A stretch of DNA of 64,000 bases from CAMEON01 sp045128275. GTDB lineage: Bacteria > Bacillota > Clostridia > Oscillospirales > CAG-272. The notes below the pieces were generated by a model that was given only the letters and a program-made list of their open reading frames with translations, searched no databases and was not told the DNA's origin. The first letter of the stretch is position 1. Each line of letters starts with the position of its first letter. Position numbers and translations under genes: made by a program. Positions 7,690 through 16,809 of the stretch are shown piece after piece. The stretch spans positions 17,101-81,100 of the forward strand of contig JBGVRH010000017.1 in NCBI GenBank assembly GCA_045128275.1, given 5' to 3'.

Positions 7690-9323
7690 GTCTGATTTCT
7701 CGTATCAAGCTGGAAAATTGGTGGAACGGCCAGCTTCCCGTCTACCGAGAAGCCTTGTCAAAAGGAGATCTTTCGGTCATCCCCGACCTGTATGCGGTTT
7801 TCGGGAGCAGCAAAGGCACCAAAAGCGAGGCTCACCACAAAAAGAAGGCCGCCGCCCTGCTTTGCGCCTGTCTGGAGCTACTGGACAGCCGTGAGCTCAT
7901 GGCCTTTCTGGATCGCTTCGGCTACAGCAGCCGCATGGAGTGGTTCGTGGACTGGCGGGAGCAGAGACCTGCCGACTTTCTCACCCCCGACATGACCCCC
8001 GCCGAGCGGTTCTGGGTGCTGGCGCTGGCCACAGCCCATCCCTGCGGATTCCTGCGGGAGAAGGCGTTTTCCGCGTTGGCTCATGAGGATGATCCGCGCA
8101 TCGTGGGTATGGCTCTCCTGGGGCTGTGCGACCATGTGGGACAGGTGCGGAAGGCCGCCGAGGGGCTGCTGACCGCCAAACTGAAGACCGTTGCCCCCGC
8201 CGAGCTGTGGGGGGCAATTCCCTACGCCCTCCCCGTTCTGCGGTCGGAGCATGCCAACCCGTGGGCCGCCGATCCCGCCTCGGGCTTCGCGGCTTATATC
8301 CGCGCTTTGGGTGCCGCCGAGTGCCGCAGAGAGCTGGAAAAGGCCTTGATCCGCGGGAATATCCGTGAAAGGCGGTTCTGTCTGCGGGCGATGGGACGAT
8401 CCGAGGAAAACAAGGCCTTGCTCTTGGAACGCCTGCACCGCGAGGCTGACCCCAACCTTCGTAGGGAGATCTTTGCTCGGCTGACCGAGTGGGACTTTGA
8501 TGCCGCCACAGACGAGGGTATTCCCGATGTTGTCACGGTCATGCTGGGCGATCCCTTCCCCCGCAACCGCTGTGAGGGTCTTTTGTGGCTCTGTCTCCAC
8601 TATCCCGAACTGGCTGAGGATGCGGTCATGGATGCCCTCACCGACCCCTACGCCACCGTCCGCGCCATCGCCCAGGAATGGGCGGAAAAATTAAAGCCCG
8701 ACTTCTCTGCCGCGGACTACTACCGCGAAAAACTGACCGTCTGCGCTCCTCACGATGCTTCCCTCCCCGCTCTCCTCTATGGGATCAGTGAGGTAGGAAA
8801 TACCACCGACTTGGAGCGCGTCACCCCCTATCTGACCCATGACCGTACAACCGTAGTGTCCGCCGCCATGACCGCTCTTTTGCGGTTGACCCCCCATGAG
8901 GACATGGGCTCGGTAGCCGCCCCCCTGACCGAGGCTCTGCTCGATCCCCGGGCGGGGGTGGTAAAGACCGCCGCCCTTCTGTTGTACAAGCTGGGCTGTC
9001 CCGATGGGGTGCGGGTGACCGAGATCATGGCGGAGACGACCTCCGAGCTGACCCGTGTCCGCTGTCTGTCGGTGCTGTCCCGCGCGGGGAAATGGCGGAG
9101 GCTCATCGCCATCCTGACCGCTCTCACCCTGGGCGGTGATTACCTCGCCCGCAAGGCAAATGCCATGCTGGAGCGGTGGCTCCTGACCTGCAATTACTCC
9201 TTCGCCAAGCCCACGGCTACCGAGACCGCCGAGGTCGGGCGGCTCATCAAGCTCTGCTCGGAGAGCGAAACCATCACCTCCGCGCAAACCAAGCAGCTTC
9301 TCTTTAATCTGCCTACACCGTAA
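7686..9323 (+). CDS. HEAT-repeat protein
   Basis: A 545-residue soluble protein made of successive helical pairs of HEAT/PBS-lyase type, for example LREKAFSALAHEDDPRIVGMALLGLCDHVGQVRKAA, VMDALTDPYATVRAIAQEW and LLDPRAGVVKTAALLLYKLG. Such scaffolds usually bind proteins; no catalytic motif is visible. It overlaps the upstream membrane protein by 4 bases and ends 17 bases before uvrA, so it probably shares a transcript with both. A role as partner of the membrane protein is an inference from coupling only. Confidence 0.75.
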   Translation: MSLISRIKLENWWNGQLPVYREALSKGDLSVIPDLYAVFGSSKGTKSEAHHKKKAAALLCACLELLDSRELMAFLDRFGYSSRMEWFVDWREQRPADFLTPDMTPAERFWVLALATAHPCGFLREKAFSALAHEDDPRIVGMALLGLCDHVGQVRKAAEGLLTAKLKTVAPAELWGAIPYALPVLRSEHANPWAADPASGFAAYIRALGAAECRRELEKALIRGNIRERRFCLRAMGRSEENKALLLERLHREADPNLRREIFARLTEWDFDAATDEGIPDVVTVMLGDPFPRNRCEGLLWLCLHYPELAEDAVMDALTDPYATVRAIAQEWAEKLKPDFSAADYYREKLTVCAPHDASLPALLYGISEVGNTTDLERVTPYLTHDRTTVVSAAMTALLRLTPHEDMGSVAAPLTEALLDPRAGVVKTAALLLYKLGCPDGVRVTEIMAETTSELTRVRCLSVLSRAGKWRRLIAILTALTLGGDYLARKANAMLERWLLTCNYSFAKPTATETAEVGRLIKLCSESETITSAQTKQLLFNLPTP

Positions 9324-9340
9324 AGGAACCGTTATCAAAT

Positions 9341-12169
9341 ATGCAAAGATCCATCATCATCAAGGGCGCTCGCGTCCACAACCTGAAAAATATCGACGTA
9401 GAGATCCCCCGCGACAAGCTGGTGGTTATGACGGGACTGTCGGGCTCGGGTAAGTCCTCCCTGGCCTTTGACACCATCTATGCCGAGGGACACCGCCGCT
9501 TCGTGGAGTCACTGTCCTCCTATGCCCGTATGTTTCTGGGGCAGATGGACAAGCCCGACGTAGACCTCATAGAAGGGTTGTCCCCCGCCATCTCCATCGA
9601 CCAGAAGACCACCTCCAAGAACCCCCGCTCCACGGTGGGAACCGTCACCGAGATCTACGATTACCTCCGCCTGCTCTACGCCCGCGTAGGCACACCTCAC
9701 TGCCCCGTGTGCGGCAAGGAGATCAAGCAGCAGACCGTGGATCAGATCATCGACAAGATCCAGACCCTCCCCGAGGGTAGTCGCTTCATGGTGCTTTCCC
9801 CTGTGGTGCGCCGTCAGAAGGGTATGCACGAAAAGGTCCTGGCCGATGCCAAGAAGAAGGGCTATGTCCGCGTCCGCGTGGACGGGAGCATCTACGATCT
9901 CTCCGAGGAGATCAAGCTGGACAAGAACAAGAAGCACACCATTGAGATCGTAGTCGACCGTCTGGTCATGCGGGAGGGCATCCGCGCCCGCCTGTCCGAC
10001 TCGGTGGAGAACGCCCTGGCCGCCGCCGACGGCTACCTCATGGTGTTGACCGTCCCCCGGGACGGGGAGGAAGAGCAGGAGATGATCTTCTCCCAGCACT
10101 ACGCCTGCGAGGAGCACGGCATCTCCTTCGGTGAGCTGGAGCCTCGGATGTTCTCCTTCAACAATCCCGTGGGTGCCTGCCCCCATTGCGCGGGCATCGG
10201 CGATATGCAACGGATCGCGGTCAAGAAGCTGATCCCCCATCCCGAGATGACCCTGTGGGAAGGCGCGATCCAGGTCAACGGCTTCAAGACCCTGGATCCC
10301 CAGAGCTGGAACGGCCCTCTCTTTGAGGAGGTGGGCAAGCGACACGGCTTCCGCATGGATCAGCCCATCAACACCTTCACCAAGGAGGCCTTGGATATCC
10401 TGTACTACGGCTCGGGTGAGGACACCTACACCATCACCCGCCATTTCGGAGATCGGGCCACCCACCAGACCGTCAAGTTCGAGGGCGTGGTGGGCATCAT
10501 GGAGTCCCGCATCCGTCAGGGAGGCTGGGGCACCGACAGCTACGAGGAGTTCGTGGAGGATGCCCCCTGTCCCGAGTGCCACGGCAAGCGGCTGAACCCC
10601 ATGGTACTGGCCGTCACCGTAGGCGGGCTGAACATCGACGAGCTCTGCGCTCTGTCGGTGAAGGAGGCTCTGGACTTCATTACGAATCTCCACCTGGAGG
10701 GCAGTGAAGCCGTCATCGCCAAAGAGATCGTCAAGGAGATCAAGGCGCGGCTGGGCTTCCTGGTCTCGGTGGGTCTGGACTACCTGACCCTCTCCCGCAA
10801 GGCGGGCACCCTGTCGGGCGGCGAAGCCCAGCGCATCCGTCTGGCCACCCAGATCGGCTCTGCCTTGGTGGGCGTGCTGTATATTCTGGACGAGCCCTCT
10901 ATCGGTCTGCACCAGAGAGACAACAGCAAGCTCATTGCCACTCTGAAAAAGCTCCGCGACATCGGCAACACCGTCATCGTGGTGGAGCATGACGAGGAGA
11001 CCATGGAGGAATCCGACTACATCGTGGATATCGGCCCCGGTGCGGGCATCCACGGCGGTAAGATCATCTCGGCGGGGACTCCCGCGGAGGTAGCAGCCGA
11101 CGAGAACTCCATCACGGGCGCGTACCTGTCGGGGCGCAAGTCCATCGACGTGCCCTCGAAGCGCAGACCCGGCAACGGATGCTGGCTCACCGTCAAGGGC
11201 GCGGCGGAGCATAATCTGAAGCACATCGACGTGGATATCCCTCTGGGCAAGTTCGTCTGCGTGACGGGCGTATCGGGGTCGGGCAAGTCCTCCCTGGTCA
11301 ACGGCATCCTGTACCCCATCCTGGCTCACGATCTCAACCGCGCCGTGACCTATCCCGGTGAGTTTGATTCCATCGAGGGCGTGGAGCATCTGGATAAGGT
11401 CATCGCCATCGACCAAAGTCCCATCGGGCGCACTCCTCGCTCCAATCCCGCCACCTATACCTCCCTGTTCAACGATATCCGCGACCTCTTCGCCAAGACC
11501 CAGGACGCCAACGCCAAGGGCTTTGGCCCAGGCCGCTTCTCCTTCAACGTCAAGGGCGGCCGCTGTGAGGCCTGCGAGGGCGACGGTGTCAAGAAGATCG
11601 AGATGCACTTCCTCCCCGATATCTACGTCACCTGCGACGTGTGCAAGGGCAAGCGGTACAATCGGGACACCCTGGAAGTCCACTACAAGGGCAAGAGCAT
11701 CTTCGACGTGCTGGACATGACCGTGGAGGAGGGTCTGACCTTCTTCGACGGCCTCCCCAAGATCAAGCGCAAGCTCCAGACCCTCTTTGACGTGGGCCTG
11801 GGCTACGTCAAGATCGGTCAGTCCTCCACCACTCTGTCGGGCGGCGAGGCACAAAGAGTCAAGCTGGCCGCCGAACTGGCCAAGCGGGGCACGGGCAAGA
11901 CCATCTATATTCTGGACGAGCCCACCACGGGTCTCCACACCGACGACGTAGCCCGACTCCTCACCGTCCTCCAACGCCTCTGCGACGGCGGCAACACCGT
12001 CCTCGTCATTGAACACAACCTGGACGTCATCAAGTGCGCCGACCACATCATCGACCTGGGCCCCGAAGGCGGCGCGGGCGGCGGTACGGTGGTGGCCACG
12101 GGTACGCCCGAGGAGGTGGCGAAGGTCAAGGGGTCTTATACGGGGCAGTTCTTGAAGAAAAAGTTGTAA
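9341..12169 (+). CDS. uvrA: UvrABC excinuclease subunit A
   Basis: A 942-residue UvrA of usual length with two ABC ATPase modules. Walker A motifs are GLSGSGKS (residues 32-39) and GVSGSGKS (about 643-650); each half has an LSGGEAQ signature (about 491 and 832) followed by ILDEP. Zinc-binding CxxC pairs are present (CPVC near 121; CPHC; CEAC and CDVC near 743-775). UvrA scans DNA for bulky lesions and loads UvrB. The stop codon TAA is the start of repeat F1, whose left box begins immediately. Confidence 0.98.
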   Translation: MQRSIIIKGARVHNLKNIDVEIPRDKLVVMTGLSGSGKSSLAFDTIYAEGHRRFVESLSSYARMFLGQMDKPDVDLIEGLSPAISIDQKTTSKNPRSTVGTVTEIYDYLRLLYARVGTPHCPVCGKEIKQQTVDQIIDKIQTLPEGSRFMVLSPVVRRQKGMHEKVLADAKKKGYVRVRVDGSIYDLSEEIKLDKNKKHTIEIVVDRLVMREGIRARLSDSVENALAAADGYLMVLTVPRDGEEEQEMIFSQHYACEEHGISFGELEPRMFSFNNPVGACPHCAGIGDMQRIAVKKLIPHPEMTLWEGAIQVNGFKTLDPQSWNGPLFEEVGKRHGFRMDQPINTFTKEALDILYYGSGEDTYTITRHFGDRATHQTVKFEGVVGIMESRIRQGGWGTDSYEEFVEDAPCPECHGKRLNPMVLAVTVGGLNIDELCALSVKEALDFITNLHLEGSEAVIAKEIVKEIKARLGFLVSVGLDYLTLSRKAGTLSGGEAQRIRLATQIGSALVGVLYILDEPSIGLHQRDNSKLIATLKKLRDIGNTVIVVEHDEETMEESDYIVDIGPGAGIHGGKIISAGTPAEVAADENSITGAYLSGRKSIDVPSKRRPGNGCWLTVKGAAEHNLKHIDVDIPLGKFVCVTGVSGSGKSSLVNGILYPILAHDLNRAVTYPGEFDSIEGVEHLDKVIAIDQSPIGRTPRSNPATYTSLFNDIRDLFAKTQDANAKGFGPGRFSFNVKGGRCEACEGDGVKKIEMHFLPDIYVTCDVCKGKRYNRDTLEVHYKGKSIFDVLDMTVEEGLTFFDGLPKIKRKLQTLFDVGLGYVKIGQSSTTLSGGEAQRVKLAAELAKRGTGKTIYILDEPTTGLHTDDVARLLTVLQRLCDGGNTVLVIEHNLDVIKCADHIIDLGPEGGAGGGTVVATGTPEEVAKVKGSYTGQFLKKKL

Positions 12170-12375
12170 AATTGCAGTTTATGGGGGAACGAGGGAAACG
12201 GCCTCCGGCGGCCAAGAACCTTTTTGGAAAAAGGTTCTTGGATCTCCAAAAACTTTCAAAAAGCGTAGATATGCCAAGAGATTTGATAGTGGGTAGCATA
12301 GGGGAAACCCCCATGGGGCCCCTTCCCCATTGGTATCGGCATGGATATTTACCTCACCGACAAACCCAAATTTGA
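12170..12375. repeat. Terminal-box element F1 (about 206 bp)
   Basis: Begins with AAATTGCAGTTTATGGGGG next to the uvrA stop and ends with CCGACAAACCCAAATTTG. The interior includes a CCAAGAACC...GGTTCTTGG hairpin and a GGGGAAACCCCCATGGGGCCCC palindromic stretch. Nearly identical interiors occur at 37328-37542 (same orientation) and 43949-44167 (inverted). Confidence 0.85.
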
Positions 12376-12385
12376 AAACCCCAAC

Positions 12386-12423
12386 AAAAAACCGTTGCGA
12401 GACACATTCCCGCAACGGTTTTC
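12386..12423. terminator. Bidirectional terminator between uvrA and the cyclophilin gene
   Basis: AAAAACCGTTGCG...CGCAACGGTTTTCT forms a perfect GC-rich stem with A/T runs on both sides, suiting two convergent genes. Confidence 0.85.
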
Positions 12424-12436
12424 TGTTACAATGGGA

Positions 12437-13270
12437 TCAGTTCTTGGTCACGAAGCAGATCTTCTCGATGACCACGGGCTCCACAGGCACGCTGTTTTCG
12501 GTGCCGGTGGCGTTGGCCTTGACCTCCACCTCGGAGACGGTGAGGATCACGTCCAGACCGGCTACCACGTAGCCAAAGCCTGCGTACTTACCGTCCAGAG
12601 AAGCGGACGCATCGGCGTTGCAGATGAAGAACTGGCTGGTGGCGCTGTCGTAGGGCATATTCTTACGGGCCATGGAGATCACGCCCGTGATGTGGGACAG
12701 ATCGTTCTGGACGCCGTTGATCTTGAACTCGCCCTTGATGGTGGTGCCGGAGCCGCCGGTACCGTCACCCTTGGGGTCGCCGCCCTGGATCATGAAGCCC
12801 TGCATGATGCGGTGGAAGGTCAGGCCGTTGTAGAAGCCCTCGCCCACCAGCTTCTGGAAGTTGGCCACGGTGATGGGAGCGATGTCGGAGCGGAGGCGGA
12901 TGACCACGTCACCGTAGTGCTTGATGGTGACCTTGACGTACTCGGAGGTCTGGGTGGTCTCGGTGAAGTCGGCCACGGACATGGAGTCGATCTCAGCCTT
13001 GACGGCGGACATGTCCACGGTGGAGGTAGAAGGCGCGGAGGTGGAGGGGGTGGTGGTCTGGGTGGTGCCTGCGGTGGTCTCCTTGCCGCCGCCGACGGTG
13101 GCGTCGGTACCGCCCAGCACGATGGCCAGGATGACGGCCAACAGGATGACGGCTACGGCCACGGCGCAGACGATCAGGGTCTGGCGCTTGCTCTCCTGGG
13201 CGGCGGCCTGGTTTGCCTGGGCCTTGGCGGCGGAGTTCACGCCCTTGTTGCTGTAACGCTTGTTGCTCAT
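12437..13270 (-). CDS. Membrane-anchored cyclophilin-type peptidyl-prolyl isomerase
   Basis: A 277-residue protein: short basic cytosolic N-terminus, one transmembrane helix (about residues 31-54), a Thr/Ser-rich linker, then a cyclophilin domain from about residue 110 with FHRIMQGFMIQGGDP and SQFFICN, the hallmark active-site segments. It should catalyse proline isomerisation on the outer face of the membrane. The start at 13270 (MSNKRYSN) is preferred over a 15-codon longer frame because GAAAGGAAAC lies directly upstream. It has its own promoter at 13324-13352 and a terminator shared with uvrA. Confidence 0.9.
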   Translation of the reverse strand: MSNKRYSNKGVNSAAKAQANQAAAQESKRQTLIVCAVAVAVILLAVILAIVLGGTDATVGGGKETTAGTTQTTTPSTSAPSTSTVDMSAVKAEIDSMSVADFTETTQTSEYVKVTIKHYGDVVIRLRSDIAPITVANFQKLVGEGFYNGLTFHRIMQGFMIQGGDPKGDGTGGSGTTIKGEFKINGVQNDLSHITGVISMARKNMPYDSATSQFFICNADASASLDGKYAGFGYVVAGLDVILTVSEVEVKANATGTENSVPVEPVVIEKICFVTKN

Positions 13271-13323
13271 TGATTGTTTCCTTTCTGCGGGGCTGATTGC
13301 CCCTTGTTTTTTCACACCGTATT

Positions 13324-13352
13324 ATTGTACCATCCAACAGGCATTTTGTCAA
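13324..13352 (-). promoter_or_regulatory. Sigma-A promoter of the cyclophilin gene
   Basis: On the minus strand TTGACA (13347-13352), 17 bp, TACAAT (13324-13329). Confidence 0.8.
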
Positions 13353-13373
13353 GGAAAATTTCTCGGTTGCGAA

Positions 13374-13401
13374 ATAATTTTCAAAGGGGTTCTCATACTA
13401 T
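13374..13401 (+). promoter_or_regulatory. Possible sigma-E type sporulation promoter
   Basis: ATAATTT (13374-13380), 13 bp, CATACTAT (13394-13401) resembles the mother-cell sigma-E pattern (-35 ATATT-like, -10 CATACA-T). It lies 60 bp before a YtvI-like gene, a family expressed in the mother cell in Bacillus. No sigma-A promoter is evident in this interval. Confidence 0.4.
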
Positions 13402-13461
13402 TCATAAATACCCCGTTTTTCCCATCATTAAAGAGAAATTCTCCCCCCGAAAGGAGCCGTC

Positions 13462-14589
13462 ATGACTCAATCTCCCCCCTCCCGCCCCTTTGACTGGCAA
13501 CGTCTCGCCGCGATCCTGTTCTGCACCGCCGTCGGGATCCTGGCCTTGTGGCTGGCCTTCCGCTACGCCCTGGGCGTCCTGCTCCCCTTCCTGGCGGCAT
13601 GGCTCCTCTCCCGGGCAGTCAAGCCCCTCACCGAGAAAATCTGCCGCCGCGCCCCCATCCCGAGGGGAGTCTGCGCGGCGGGGTTGGTGATATTGACCGT
13701 GAGCGGGGCGGCGGGGCTGGCTATCGCGGGGGTGCGGCGGGGGGTCAGAGAGCTGTCCCGTCTGGTCTCCGAGCTGGCCGCTGACACCGAGGGGCTGGTG
13801 GGTGCGGTGGAGGCCCTCCTCTCCAAGGTGGAGTCTGTCTCCTCCCACATCCCCCTCCTCCGCCGCTTTGAGGATGCTCCCTTCTATGCCGATCTCTGCG
13901 CGTCGGTGGACAGCCTGGTGGAATCGGGGGTAGCCAAGCTGACCGAGGCCGTCACCGCCCGCCTCCCCGGGGCGGCCATGACCGTAGCGGGCCTTGTCCC
14001 CGCCGCCTTCATCTTCCTCACGGTCACGCTCCTGGCCTGCTACTACTTCACCGCCGACGACGGGCGGCTGGGAAAAGCCCTGGGAGCCGCCCTCGCCCGC
14101 GTGACCCCCGCGCCTCTCCGCGACCGTCTGCCCCCCATCGGCCGCCGTCTCCGCCGCTTGGGACGGCAGTATCTCCGCGCCTGCCTGCTGTTGGGGCTTC
14201 TGACCTTCTGTCTGTCCTTCATCGGGCTGGCAATCCTGCGGGTGCCCTACGCCTTCATCCTGGCGCTCCTCTTGGCGGTGGTAGATCTGCTTCCCCTGCT
14301 GGGGACGGGGGTGATCCTCATCCCCTGGGGGATGATCTGCCTGCTTCTGGGGCAGGTCAAGCTGGGGATCGGACTGTTGGTTCTCTACGGGGCCGCCACC
14401 CTGATCCGTCAGGTGCTGGAGCCTAAGCTCATCGGGGAGGGGCTGGGGCTGCATCCCCTTGTGTCCCTGTTCTCCATGTACGCGGGTCTGCGGCTCTTCG
14501 GGGTGTGGGGGATGATCCTGGCGCCCTTGGTGGCGGCGGGAGTGAGAGCGGTATTTGGCACAGATCCCCGATCCGATGAACCGCGGTAA
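13462..14589 (+). CDS. AI-2E family permease, similar to sporulation protein YtvI
   Basis: A 375-residue polytopic membrane protein of the AI-2E transporter/YtvI family: N-terminal pair of helices, a helical extracytoplasmic stretch (about residues 85-165), and at least five C-terminal helices containing FLSFIGLAILRVPYAFILALLLAVVDLLPLLGTG, a segment typical of the family. In Bacillus, YtvI is a mother-cell protein of unknown precise role in sporulation. Here a sigma-E-like promoter precedes it. AAAGGAG sits 6 bases before the ATG. Transport substrate unknown. Confidence 0.8.
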   Translation: MTQSPPSRPFDWQRLAAILFCTAVGILALWLAFRYALGVLLPFLAAWLLSRAVKPLTEKICRRAPIPRGVCAAGLVILTVSGAAGLAIAGVRRGVRELSRLVSELAADTEGLVGAVEALLSKVESVSSHIPLLRRFEDAPFYADLCASVDSLVESGVAKLTEAVTARLPGAAMTVAGLVPAAFIFLTVTLLACYYFTADDGRLGKALGAALARVTPAPLRDRLPPIGRRLRRLGRQYLRACLLLGLLTFCLSFIGLAILRVPYAFILALLLAVVDLLPLLGTGVILIPWGMICLLLGQVKLGIGLLVLYGAATLIRQVLEPKLIGEGLGLHPLVSLFSMYAGLRLFGVWGMILAPLVAAGVRAVFGTDPRSDEPR

Positions 14590-14648
14590 AAAACGCCCGC
14601 GATTTTTTACCCACCCAAAATTTTTCCGCGAAAATTTCCCAAAACCCC

Positions 14649-14677
14649 TTGACAAAATCATGACAAAGGTTTATAAT
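14649..14677 (+). promoter_or_regulatory. Sigma-A promoter of the T-box leader
   Basis: TTGACA (14649-14654), 17 bp, TATAAT (14672-14677). Confidence 0.9.
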
Positions 14678-14683
14678 ACCCCC

Positions 14684-15026
14684 ATCAAAAGCGATGAGCG
14701 GAAACCCAGTAGACCGCCATGACCCGCACAGAGAGCCGTCGGTTGGTGTGAGACGGAGGGGGCATTACGGTTGAATTACATTCCGGGAGCTGTGATCTCG
14801 AGGCAAGCCTCCGACGGGAGGACGCGCCAAGGGGTCAACGGGATTCGCCCGTTACAGCGATGAGGCATACAAGAAACGCGCAAGCTCGGCGGCAGGAACG
14901 ACCGCTCTGCAAACGCCCTCCCCACGTGCCCGACGAGGTTCCCCCCTGTGAGGGGAGGAATAAATTGAGGTGGTACCGCGGTATATCCGCCCTCTATCCG
15001 TCAGACGGATGAGGGGCGGTTTTTGT
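14684..15026 (+). promoter_or_regulatory. T-box riboswitch, probably tyrosine-responsive
   Basis: Full T-box architecture: Stem I with the AGTA S-turn at 14708-14711 opposite GAA at 14773-14775, the ACAGAGAGCC word, the CCGGGAGCTG 3' side, the T-box GGTGGTACCGCG at 14969-14980 and a terminator (CCGCC...GGCGG plus T5, ending near 15026). Helices CGGAA/TTCCG below and GACCG/CGGTT above fix the specifier loop to GAATTACA. Taking the family preference for a purine after the specifier, the codon is TAC (14777-14779), tyrosine; TTA (leucine) in the adjacent register is the alternative. The variable T-box base T fits a discriminator A, compatible with both. Uncharged tRNA should permit readthrough into the symporter gene. 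Confidence 0.93.
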
Positions 15027-15083
15027 TTTATACGGAATGACCGCTCCGAGTCCAACACACTTCAATTCCGGAGGTATTCCATC

Positions 15084-16706
15084 ATGATCATTAAGCTCGC
15101 AATGATTATCGTCTTCTTCGCCGTCACCGTCCTGGTGGGCTTTCTGGTAGCCCGCAAGGCCTCGGGGGTAGACGGCTTCGTGCTGGGCGGCCGCTCGGTC
15201 GGCCCTTGGCTCACCGCCTTCTCCTTTGGCACGTCCTACTTCTCGGCAGTCATTTTCATCGGCTACGCGGGACGCTTCGGCTGGAATTTCGGCCTGGCCT
15301 CCACGTGGATCGGTCTGGGCAACGCCTTCATCGGCTCCCTTATGGCCTGGATGCTCCTGGGCCGTCGCACCCGCGTCATGACCCAGCACATCGGCAGCCG
15401 CACCATGCCCGATTTCTTCGGCCTGCGCTACGGCTCCAAGGCTCTGCGTCTGGTGGCCGCCGCCATCGTCTTTGTCTTCCTCATCCCCTACACCGCCTCC
15501 CTCTTCAACGGTCTGGCTCAGCTCTTCTCGGCCTCCTTCTCCCTGCCCTACTGGGGCTGGGTGCTGATCATGGCCGCGTTGACGGGTGTCTACGTCATCG
15601 TGGGCGGCTACATGGGCTCTGCCGTCAATAATTTCATCCAGGGCATCATCATGCTGGTGGGCATCGTGGCCGTGGTCGCCGCCGTCCTCCACAGCCACGG
15701 CGGTCTCATGGAGGCCATCGCCAAGCTCTCGGAGGGCTCGGCTACCACCCCCGCCGGCACCGAGCTGAAGGGTGCCTTCACCTCCTTCTTCGGCCCTCAG
15801 CCCCTCCAGCTTTTGGGCGTGGTGGTGCTGACCTCCCTGGGCACCTGGGGTCTGCCCCAGATGGTGGGTAAGTTCTACGCCATCAAGGACGAGAAGGCCA
15901 TCACCAAGGGCACCGTCATCTCCACCTTCTTCGGTCTGGTGGTGGCGGGCGGCTGCTACTTCCTGGGCGGCTTCGGCCGACTCTACGCAAACAGCATTGA
16001 GCTGAATGCCGCGGGTAACCCCGCCTCCTTCGACGCCATTATCCCCGCCATGCTCCACTCGGTGGAGGAGTCCATGGGCGGCGCGGGGGCGTGGCTGGTG
16101 GGTCTGGTGCTGATCCTGGTGCTGGCCGCCTCCATGTCCACCCTGTCCTCCCTGTCCATGACCTCGGCCTCTACCATTACCCTCGATCTCATCGCTCCCC
16201 TTGCAAAAAAGCAAAAGAGCGAGAAGGCCAACATGGTCATCATGCGCCTGCTTCTGGCCGCCTCCATCGTCATCGCCGCCGCCATCGCCATTCTGGTAGT
16301 CTCCAACGGGGAAATGGCCAAGCGGCTCTACATCTCCGACCTCATGGGCATCTCCTGGGGCGCGCTGGCAGGCTGCTTCCTGGCTCCCTTCCTCTACGGC
16401 CTGTACTGGAAGAAGACCACCAAGGCCGCCGTCTGGGTCAGCTTCGCCACGGGCCTTGCCATCACCCTCACCCAGTTCGTCCTCAATGCCGTCCTCAAGA
16501 TCTCCTTTGAGAACCCCGTGCTGAGCTACTTCTGCGGCTCCTCCATCAACGCCGGTATGCTGGCCATGGCGGTGGGTCTGATCCTCGTCCCCGTGGTCTC
16601 CCTCATGACCCAAAAGACCAAGCCCGAGGGCACCGACGGGATCTTCGCCTGCTACGACCGCATGGTCACAGTTCCTGTGGGCACCGCTCTGGAGAACGAG
16701 GACTGA
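15084..16706 (+). CDS. Sodium/solute symporter (SSS family), T-box controlled
   Basis: A 540-residue SSS-family permease with about 13 transmembrane helices. The N-terminal half carries family words such as FVLGGRSVGPWLTAFSFGTSYFSA and GSRTMPDFFGLRYGS, and the core has MSTLSSLSMTSASTI. It couples substrate uptake to sodium. The start at 15084 follows CCGGAGG by 8 bases; the longer frame would run back into the T-box terminator. Because the leader is a T-box with a likely Tyr specifier, the best inference for the substrate is tyrosine or a related amino acid, although the sequence of the transporter alone does not show this. A terminator follows. Confidence 0.88.
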   Translation: MIIKLAMIIVFFAVTVLVGFLVARKASGVDGFVLGGRSVGPWLTAFSFGTSYFSAVIFIGYAGRFGWNFGLASTWIGLGNAFIGSLMAWMLLGRRTRVMTQHIGSRTMPDFFGLRYGSKALRLVAAAIVFVFLIPYTASLFNGLAQLFSASFSLPYWGWVLIMAALTGVYVIVGGYMGSAVNNFIQGIIMLVGIVAVVAAVLHSHGGLMEAIAKLSEGSATTPAGTELKGAFTSFFGPQPLQLLGVVVLTSLGTWGLPQMVGKFYAIKDEKAITKGTVISTFFGLVVAGGCYFLGGFGRLYANSIELNAAGNPASFDAIIPAMLHSVEESMGGAGAWLVGLVLILVLAASMSTLSSLSMTSASTITLDLIAPLAKKQKSEKANMVIMRLLLAASIVIAAAIAILVVSNGEMAKRLYISDLMGISWGALAGCFLAPFLYGLYWKKTTKAAVWVSFATGLAITLTQFVLNAVLKISFENPVLSYFCGSSINAGMLAMAVGLILVPVVSLMTQKTKPEGTDGIFACYDRMVTVPVGTALENED

Positions 16707-16725
16707 TCCCCCTTCCATAGCCTCC

Positions 16726-16756
16726 TCCCCCCGACTCACTCTCGGGGGGATTTTTT
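16726..16756 (+). terminator. Terminator after the SSS symporter
   Basis: TCCCCCCGA-loop-TCGGGGGGA followed by T6. Confidence 0.9.
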
Positions 16757-16776
16757 GTGGAAATCCCCCGCCATAC

Positions 16777-16805
16777 TTGACAAAGGGGGGCGGATATGGT
16801 AATAT
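16777..16805 (+). promoter_or_regulatory. Promoter of the first glycosidase-like lipoprotein
   Basis: TTGACA (16777-16782), 17 bp, TAATAT (16800-16805). The promoter spacing and the leader that follows are repeated at the paralogue downstream. Confidence 0.75.
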
Positions 16806-16809
16806 ATAA

